Assembly: GCF_001865675.1 (NCBI RefSeq)
Contig: NZ_CP011319.1
Coordinates: 1,240,001-1,304,000 of the forward strand
Direction of reading: 5' to 3'
Length of the DNA stretch: 64,000 bases
From: Janthinobacterium sp. 1_2014MBL_MicDiv
GTDB taxonomy: Bacteria; Pseudomonadota; Gammaproteobacteria; Burkholderiales; Burkholderiaceae_D
The translations under genes were made by a program, and so were the position numbers. The stretch's first letter is position 1. Every line of letters begins with the position of its first letter. Below the pieces are notes generated by a model. That model searched no databases, had not been told where the DNA came from, and saw only the letters and a program-made list of their open reading frames with translations. Below, piece after piece: positions 58,442-64,000 of this stretch.

Positions 58442-60693
58442 AGCTGGCGCCGGCCCTGCGCAAGCATGGCGCGCGCTGGCTGCTGGGCGTGGCGCTGACC
58501 GTGGCCGCCGCCATCCTGTGCCTGGCCGGCAACGCGAATATCGCGCGGCTCGACGCCATGCTCGGCGACTGGCGCATGCGTGCCGAGGCGCCGCAGCTCG
58601 ACAGCCGCATCGTCATCGTCGACATCGATGAAAAGAGCCTGGCCCGGGTGGGGCGTTTTCCGTGGAGCCGCGACATCCAGGCAAAGCTGGTGCGCCAGCT
58701 CACCGGCCACTACGGCGTGGCGGCGCTGGGTTTCGATATCTCGTTTCCCGAAGCGGACACCAGTTCCGGCTATGCCGTGCTCGAAACGCTGGCGCGCGGC
58801 GAACTGGCCGGCGTGGCGGGCTTGCCGGCGCAGCTGGAAAAACTGCGCCCGGCGATGGATTACGACGGCCAGTTCGCCGACGCCATGCGCGGCCAGCCCG
58901 TGGTGCTCGGCTACAGCGTCTCGGAGCGGCAAAAAAAGGGCGTGCTGCCGGCCCCCGCATTTACCGTGGCAGACCTGAACGGGCGCACGGTGACGGCCTA
59001 CACGGCGCCCGGCTACGAAGCCAATATCGCACCGCTGCAGGCGGCCGCGCGCGGCGCCGGCATCTTCACGGCGCTGACGGACGCCGACGGCGTGGTGCGC
59101 TCCTCGACGCTGCTGCAGCGCATCGGCGACGGCTACTATCCCTCGCTGTCGCTGGCCACGGCCGCCGTCTACCTGCAGGCGCGCGCCATCGCCCCGCGCT
59201 TCACGGCCACGGCCGATACCCTGTCGGCGCGCGAACTGGCCAACGGCGGGCTCGAACACATCGTGCTGTTCGCGCCGCGCGGCGCGACGGCCATTCCCGT
59301 GGGCGAGGCGCTGACCACCACGGTGCAGTACCGCGGCACGGGCGGCCCCGCCGGTGGCGCCTTCCGCTATGTCTCGGCGTCCGACGTGCTGGCCGGCAGC
59401 GTGCCGCCCGCGCTGCTGCAGGGCGCCATCGTGCTGGTCGGCACCACGGCGCCCGGCCTCAACGATATCCGCGCCACGCCTGTCAACGCCGAATATCCGG
59501 GCGTGGAAGTGCACGCCAACCTGATCAAGTCCATCCTCGACGGACGCTTCAAGTCGCGGCCCGATTACGCGCTGGCGCTCGAACTGCTGCAGGTGCTGGC
59601 GGTGGGCCTGCTGCTGGCCGGCGCGCTGGCCGTGCTGCCGCCGGCCGGCGTGATGCTGCTGACCCTGGGGGCGATGGCCGCCGCCATCGCCGTCAACCTG
59701 CACCTGTATGCGGCGCGCGACCTGGTGCTGGGCGGCGCCGTGGTGCTGCTGCTGATCGTCGCGCTGTTCATCGTCAACCTGGCCTGGGGCTACTTCTTCG
59801 AAGTGCGCAAGGGGCGCGCGCTGGTGGCGCGCTTCGGCGAATACGTGGCGCCCGAACTGGTGGCCGAGATGGCGGACAATCCGCAGCGCTACACCATGGA
59901 TGGCGAGAACCGCGAATTGACGGTGCTGTTTGCCGACGTGCGCGGCTTCACGGCCATTTCCGAGCAGCTGGCGCCGGCCGCGCTGCGCGAATACATCAAT
60001 ACCTACCTGACGGCCATGTCGCAGGATATCCGCGACAGCCATGGCGGCACGCTCGACAAGTACATCGGCGACGCCGTGATGGCCTTCTGGGGCGCGCCGG
60101 TGGCCTTTGCCGACCACGCCAGCCGGGCCGTGGCCAGCGCGCTGCTGATGCAGCGCAGCGCGGCGCGACTGAATGCGGACTTCGCCGCGCGCGGCTGGCC
60201 GCCGCTGCGCATCGGCATCGGCATCAATACGGGCGCCATGCATGTGGGCGACATGGGCTCGCGCATCCGCCGCGCCTATACCGTCATGGGCGACAGCGTG
60301 AACCTGGCCGCGCGCCTGGAAGGCGCCAGCAAGCTGTATGGCGTGGGCATCGTCGCGGGGGCGGCCACGCGCGCGGCGGCGGGCGACTTCCTGTACCGCG
60401 AACTGGACCTGGTGCGCGTGCAGGGCAAGCAGCAGGCGGTGGCCATCTTCGAGCCGCGCGGCTTGCTGGCCGACGCCGATGCGCAGGAGCTGGCGCAGCT
60501 GGCGCGCTGGCATGCCGCGCTGGCCCTGTTGCGCGCGCGCGACTGGGAAGCGGCGGCGGCCGAGGTCGCCAGCCTGCAGGCGGATTTCCCCGAAGACGGC
60601 GTGTACCGGCTGTATGCGGCGCGCCTGGCGCATTACCGCGCCGCGCCGCCGCCGGCCGGCTGGGATGGCGTGACGGTCTTGAATAGCAAGTAA
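58438..60693 (+). CDS. CHASE2-domain adenylate cyclase
   Basis: A 751-residue membrane sensor-cyclase: N-terminal helix (about 12-32), a periplasmic CHASE2 domain (RIVIVDIDEKSLARVGRFPWSRD ... GVEVHANLIKSIL), three membrane helices (about 380-455), and a class III cyclase catalytic domain (LFADVRGFTAISE, LDKYIGDAVMAFWG, VMGDSVNLAARLEG), with a short helical tail. The Lys in DKYIGD and Asp in GDSVN are the adenine-selecting pair, so cAMP is the likely product. The start is a TTG in a TTGA overlap with the HD-GYP stop; no ATG gives a full CHASE2 domain. Confidence 0.92.
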   Translation: MKLAPALRKHGARWLLGVALTVAAAILCLAGNANIARLDAMLGDWRMRAEAPQLDSRIVIVDIDEKSLARVGRFPWSRDIQAKLVRQLTGHYGVAALGFDISFPEADTSSGYAVLETLARGELAGVAGLPAQLEKLRPAMDYDGQFADAMRGQPVVLGYSVSERQKKGVLPAPAFTVADLNGRTVTAYTAPGYEANIAPLQAAARGAGIFTALTDADGVVRSSTLLQRIGDGYYPSLSLATAAVYLQARAIAPRFTATADTLSARELANGGLEHIVLFAPRGATAIPVGEALTTTVQYRGTGGPAGGAFRYVSASDVLAGSVPPALLQGAIVLVGTTAPGLNDIRATPVNAEYPGVEVHANLIKSILDGRFKSRPDYALALELLQVLAVGLLLAGALAVLPPAGVMLLTLGAMAAAIAVNLHLYAARDLVLGGAVVLLLIVALFIVNLAWGYFFEVRKGRALVARFGEYVAPELVAEMADNPQRYTMDGENRELTVLFADVRGFTAISEQLAPAALREYINTYLTAMSQDIRDSHGGTLDKYIGDAVMAFWGAPVAFADHASRAVASALLMQRSAARLNADFAARGWPPLRIGIGINTGAMHVGDMGSRIRRAYTVMGDSVNLAARLEGASKLYGVGIVAGAATRAAAGDFLYRELDLVRVQGKQQAVAIFEPRGLLADADAQELAQLARWHAALALLRARDWEAAAAEVASLQADFPEDGVYRLYAARLAHYRAAPPPAGWDGVTVLNSK

Positions 60694-60790
60694 CCATCTG
60701 ATTTGCCTTGCAAACTGCTGTCAATTCCATCATCTTTCCAGTTTGTCTGCATGATGTAGGCAGCAACGCCATGAAATTCGCAAGAAAACG

Positions 60791-60829
60791 TCAGAAATTT
60801 CTGACTGGAAACTAAAAGCCGTCTAAAAT
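60791..60829 (+). promoter_or_regulatory. Promoter with palindrome upstream of the TpsB gene
   Basis: TCAGAAATTTCTGA (60791-60804) is a perfect palindrome that overlaps a possible -35 CTGACT (60801-60806). With a 17-base spacer the -10 is TAAAAT (60824-60829). It may be an operator. Confidence 0.5.
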
Positions 60830-60912
60830 TTGTCTTCAATCCATTGCCGGATAGAGTGCCGCTGGCGCCTGCGGGGCCAAGCGCTTGTCCGGTTACACAA
60901 GAAATCCTTCAC

Positions 60913-62523
60913 ATGACATATCGTTTGGTGCACCTGCTTGCGGGTTCCGCGCTGCTGTTCGCCGTCGGCGCCGCCGGCGCTGCCGTTTCCATGGATGAGG
61001 CCACGCCGGCCGCGCAGGACAATGGCGTGTCGCATTTCGACATCAGCCGCTTTGACGTGCAGGGCAATACCCTGCTCGGCGACGCCCAGGTACAGGCGCT
61101 GCTGGCCCCGTTTACGGGACCGCAGCGCGATTTTTCCCACCTGGCGCGTGCCGTCGAGGCGCTGGAAGCCGCCTACCGGGCGCGTGGCTACGGCGCCGTG
61201 CAGGTGCAGCTGCCGGAACAGGAACTGGAACGCGGCGTGGTGCGCCTGAGCGTGCTGCAAACGCCGCTGGGCAAGGTCGCCATCAGCGGCAACGTGCATG
61301 TCGACGAGGCCAACGTGCGGCGCGCGCTGCCGGCCCTGCGCGAAGGCGAGACGCCGAATTTGAACGCCCTGTCGCAAAGCCTGCGGCTGGCCAATGAAAA
61401 CCCGGCGCGCAAGATCGAAGTACGGCTGCAGGCCGACGAGCAGGCGGGCGCCATCGACGCCATCGTCGCGGTGGCCGATGAAAAGGCCTGGAAGGCCATG
61501 CTCAACGTGGATAACACGGGCAACGCGCAGACGGGCAAGACGCACGTGGGCGTGGTGCTGCAGCATGCCAACCTGTGGGGGCGCGACCATGTCGCCAGCC
61601 TGCAGTACACGAGCAGCCTGGAAAAGCCGGACAAGGTCGGCGTGTATGGCGCCGGCTACCACTTGCCGCTGTATGCGCTGGGCGACTCGATGGACTTTTT
61701 CGCCAGTTATTCGAATGTCGACTCGGGCAGCGTCTCGGCCGGCATTTTCGACCTGGCCGTCAGCGGCCAGGGCAGCATGGCCGGCATCCGCTACAACCAG
61801 AACTTTGCCCGCCGCGACGATTTCGAGCCCAAGCTCGTGTACGGCATCGACTACAAGGCCTACCGCAACAGCGTGCAATTGTTCGGCATGGAACTGGGCG
61901 CCGACGTCACCGTGCATCCGCTCAGCGTCAGCTACATCGGCAACTGGACCCTGCCAACGGGCGAGACCAGCGTGGCCGTCACGTTCGCGCACAATATTCC
62001 CGGCGGGAAGCATGGCGCGCAAGCCGATTTCGACCGCGTGCGCGCGCATGCGAAGGCTGGCTACAACACCTTGCGCCTGAGCGCCAGCACGGCGCGCGTG
62101 CTGAGCAACGACTGGCAGTGGCGTGCCCTGTTCAACGCCCAGGTCACGCCGGACGCGCTGGTGCCCGGCGAGCAGTTCGGCGCCGGCGGCGCAGCGTCCG
62201 TGCGCGGCTTTGCCGAGCGCGAGGTATCGAATGACTCCGGCGCCAGCCTGAACCTGGAACTGTACACGCCGAACTGGTGCGGCCAGGCCCTCGGCTACCA
62301 ATGCCGCGCGCTGGCTTTCTACGACACGGCATGGCTGCGCCGCAACCATGCGCTGCCCGGCGAAAGCGCTTCCCAGGGCATAGGCAGCGCGGGACTCGGC
62401 CTGCGCCTGATGCTGAACCGCTACGCCAATCTGCAACTCGACTACGCCCATGTCGTCAATGGCGGCGACACGGGACAGCGCGGCGCCAACCGCCTGCATT
62501 TCCGACTCGCCTTGGCTTACTAG
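60913..62523 (+). CDS. TpsB outer-membrane transporter (ShlB/FhaC/HecB type)
   Basis: A 536-residue protein with a signal peptide (cleavage near AGA, residue 22), two POTRA domains (FDVQGNTLLGDAQVQALL, AISGNVHVDEANVRRAL) and a 16-strand beta barrel carrying the VRGF motif (AASVRGFAERE). It exports the TpsA partner encoded directly downstream in two-partner secretion. The barrel ends in ALAY rather than the common terminal Phe. No clear Shine-Dalgarno is seen at ATG 60913. Confidence 0.93.
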   Translation: MTYRLVHLLAGSALLFAVGAAGAAVSMDEATPAAQDNGVSHFDISRFDVQGNTLLGDAQVQALLAPFTGPQRDFSHLARAVEALEAAYRARGYGAVQVQLPEQELERGVVRLSVLQTPLGKVAISGNVHVDEANVRRALPALREGETPNLNALSQSLRLANENPARKIEVRLQADEQAGAIDAIVAVADEKAWKAMLNVDNTGNAQTGKTHVGVVLQHANLWGRDHVASLQYTSSLEKPDKVGVYGAGYHLPLYALGDSMDFFASYSNVDSGSVSAGIFDLAVSGQGSMAGIRYNQNFARRDDFEPKLVYGIDYKAYRNSVQLFGMELGADVTVHPLSVSYIGNWTLPTGETSVAVTFAHNIPGGKHGAQADFDRVRAHAKAGYNTLRLSASTARVLSNDWQWRALFNAQVTPDALVPGEQFGAGGAASVRGFAEREVSNDSGASLNLELYTPNWCGQALGYQCRALAFYDTAWLRRNHALPGESASQGIGSAGLGLRLMLNRYANLQLDYAHVVNGGDTGQRGANRLHFRLALAY

Positions 62524-62530
62524 TATCAGG

Positions 62531-64000
62531 ATGAACACCATGCACAATCACGTCCACCCCGCTTCCGTTTCCGCCCCGCCGCCGTACGGGCCGCCATTGC
62601 GCCGCACGGCGCTGGCGCTGCTGCTGGCCGGCTGCTTCGGCGCGGCGCAGGCCAACCCGACCCTGCCGCAAGTGGTCAGCGGACAAGCCACGTTCAACCA
62701 GCAGGGCAACGTCTTCTCGATCACGAACACGCCCAATACCATCATCAACTGGCAAAGCTTTTCCATCCATGCGGGCGAGATCACGCGCTTCATCCAGCAA
62801 AACGGCAATAGTGCCGTGCTGAACCGCATTACGGGACAAGACCCCAGCAAGATCCTGGGCAGCCTGGAATCGAACGGCAAGGTCTTCCTGATCAATCCGA
62901 ACGGCATCGTCTTCGGCCAGGGCGCGCGGGTCGACGTGCATGGCCTGGTGGCGTCCAGCCTGGGCATGTCGAACGAGGATTTCCTGGCCGGCAAGCGCCA
63001 ATTTACGGCCGGCAGCGTGGCCGGCGCCGTCGGCAATGCCGGGGTGATCAATGCAGGCAAGGGCGGGCAAGTGCTGCTGATCGCGCCAAACGTGGAAAAC
63101 ACGGGCCTCATCACGGCGCCGAATGGCGAAGTGATCCTGGCGGCCGGGCGCAGCGTGCAGCTGGCCGACCCGGGCAACCCCGAGTTGCGCGTGCTGGTGT
63201 CGGCACCCGACGACCGGGCGCTGAACCTGGGCCAGATCATCGCTCAGGGCGGCGGCATCGGCATGGCCGGCGCCCTGCTCAGCCAGCGCGGCGTGCTCAA
63301 CGCGAACAGCGCCGTCGTCGGCGAGAACGGCAAGATCGTGCTCAAGGCCAGCGGCAAGGCGCTGCTCGAGGCGGGCAGCGTCACTAGCGCCACGGGCGCG
63401 GCCGGCAAGGGCGGCGAGATCCGCGTGCTGGGCGACCAGGTGGGCTTGCTGGGCAACGCGAAAATCGATGCCAGCGGCGCCACGGGCGGCGGCACGGTCT
63501 TGCTGGGCGGCGACTACCAGGGCAAGAACGCGGCCGTGCAGAATGCGCGCCAGGTGCTTGTCGGCAAGGACGCCAGCATCGCGGCCGACGCCACCGGCAG
63601 CGGCAATGGCGGCCGTGTCATCGCCTGGGGCAATGACACGGCCCAGGTGCACGGCAGCATTTCCGCGCGCGGCGGCGTGCAGGGCGGCGATGGCGGCTTC
63701 GTGGAAACGTCGGGCCATGCGCTGGCCGTCGACGGCATCCGCGTCGATACGGGCGCGCGCGGGGGGCGCGGCAAGCGCGGCACCTGGCTGCTCGACCCCT
63801 ACGATATCGACGTGGTGCAGGGCGGCGGCGGCAACCTCGGCGACGTGGACGAGTTTGCCGAAGGTCCGCCGGCCAGCAGCACCAGCATCGGCGCCGACGT
63901 GATCTCGGGCGCCGGCAGCAATGTGATCTTGCAGGCCCAGCACCGCATCAATTTCAGCAGCGCCGTCAACATGGTCAATCCCGGCATCGGCCTGAGCGCC
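62531..64000 (+). CDS. TpsA exoprotein, filamentous haemagglutinin type (3' end outside window)
   Basis: An open frame of at least 490 codons running off the right edge. An extended N terminus ends in a signal peptide (cleavage near AQA, residue 44). The TPS secretion domain follows: LPQVVSGQATFNQQG, SITNTPNTIINW, the NPNGI motif in FLINPNGIVFG (about residue 125), then beta-helix repeats rich in Gly and Ala (GKGGEIRVLG, GGTVLLGGDYQG, GGRVIAWGND) and the TWLLDPYDIDVV block seen after the first repeats. It is secreted by the TpsB just upstream (7 bases away). ATG 62531 and 62540 are both possible starts. Role, adhesin or toxin carrier, cannot be told without the C terminus. Confidence 0.93.
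   Translation, partial: MNTMHNHVHPASVSAPPPYGPPLRRTALALLLAGCFGAAQANPTLPQVVSGQATFNQQGNVFSITNTPNTIINWQSFSIHAGEITRFIQQNGNSAVLNRITGQDPSKILGSLESNGKVFLINPNGIVFGQGARVDVHGLVASSLGMSNEDFLAGKRQFTAGSVAGAVGNAGVINAGKGGQVLLIAPNVENTGLITAPNGEVILAAGRSVQLADPGNPELRVLVSAPDDRALNLGQIIAQGGGIGMAGALLSQRGVLNANSAVVGENGKIVLKASGKALLEAGSVTSATGAAGKGGEIRVLGDQVGLLGNAKIDASGATGGGTVLLGGDYQGKNAAVQNARQVLVGKDASIAADATGSGNGGRVIAWGNDTAQVHGSISARGGVQGGDGGFVETSGHALAVDGIRVDTGARGGRGKRGTWLLDPYDIDVVQGGGGNLGDVDEFAEGPPASSTSIGADVISGAGSNVILQAQHRINFSSAVNMVNPGIGLSA

Noticed and set aside
1..64000. tRNA genes, CRISPR arrays, insertion sequences, prophage or attachment sites
   Set aside because: None seen: no regular direct repeats, transposase or integrase motifs, or tRNA cloverleaf in the intergenic stretches.

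Overview
The window is a GC-rich chromosomal segment from a betaproteobacterium. The gene order leuC-(entericidin)-leuD-leuB-asd-fimV-truA-trpF-trpB-trpA-accD-folC-SPOR-cvpA-purF-(PLP sulfur enzyme) and the block rpsF-priB-rpsR-rplI-dnaB are typical of Burkholderiales. Protein style (Ala-rich linkers, HemP with DUF2325, LexA, FimV) suggests the Oxalobacteraceae, close to Janthinobacterium, Duganella or Massilia. The family-level call is an inference; no 16S or other marker lies in the window. I found no tRNA, rRNA, insertion sequence, prophage or CRISPR array. Nearly all the DNA is coding, and some frames carry very long spurious antisense reading frames.

Layout. 1-4461: two sensor kinases in an operon, one cut by the left edge. 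4510-12641: a MAPEG membrane protein, a RecQ-type helicase, and the four-gene exonuclease-ligase-Lhr helicase-PdeM DNA repair cluster. 12842-14904: stress-type small genes (KGG protein, a hypothetical, DUF2239, a pyridoxamine-oxidase-like flavoprotein). 15042-20264: a Fur-controlled operon of a PepSY-type membrane protein, DUF2271, DUF4198, ApbE and a membrane-anchored flavodoxin/NADPH reductase, followed by glutathione peroxidase. 20302-22227: a Fur-box hemP operon with a 112-residue unknown and a DUF2325 protein. 22463-24891: an FNR-like regulator, a NarL-type response regulator and a universal stress protein with an FNR-type box upstream. 25349-28092: a cheZ-cheA pair. 28169-29299: an S41 peptidase.

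29638-47459 is a housekeeping run: leucine synthesis, aspartate-semialdehyde dehydrogenase, a FimV-type polar protein, TruA, the trp genes, acetyl-CoA carboxylase beta, FolC, SPOR, CvpA, PurF and a Cys/Met-metabolism PLP enzyme. lexA with two tandem SOS boxes follows, then a zinc-dependent phospholipase C-like exported protein, the S6-PriB-S18-L9 operon, dnaB, the DUF47-Pit phosphate pair, a metallo-beta-lactamase-fold hydrolase, a GAF/HD-GYP protein coupled to a CHASE2 adenylate cyclase, and a two-partner secretion pair whose exoprotein runs off the right edge.

The most interesting part is the 15-20 kb operon. It has the parts of an iron-responsive electron relay: a cytoplasmic NADPH flavoprotein, a membrane PepSY protein, and an exported DUF2271 protein with an ApbE-type flavinylation motif (DGVSGAT), encoded with its own ApbE and a near-perfect Fur box across the promoter. 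Other points of note are a FliM-like repeat at the N terminus of CheZ, a CTG start for priB, very short leaders for dnaB and truA, and an FNR homologue that keeps only three of the four cluster cysteines.
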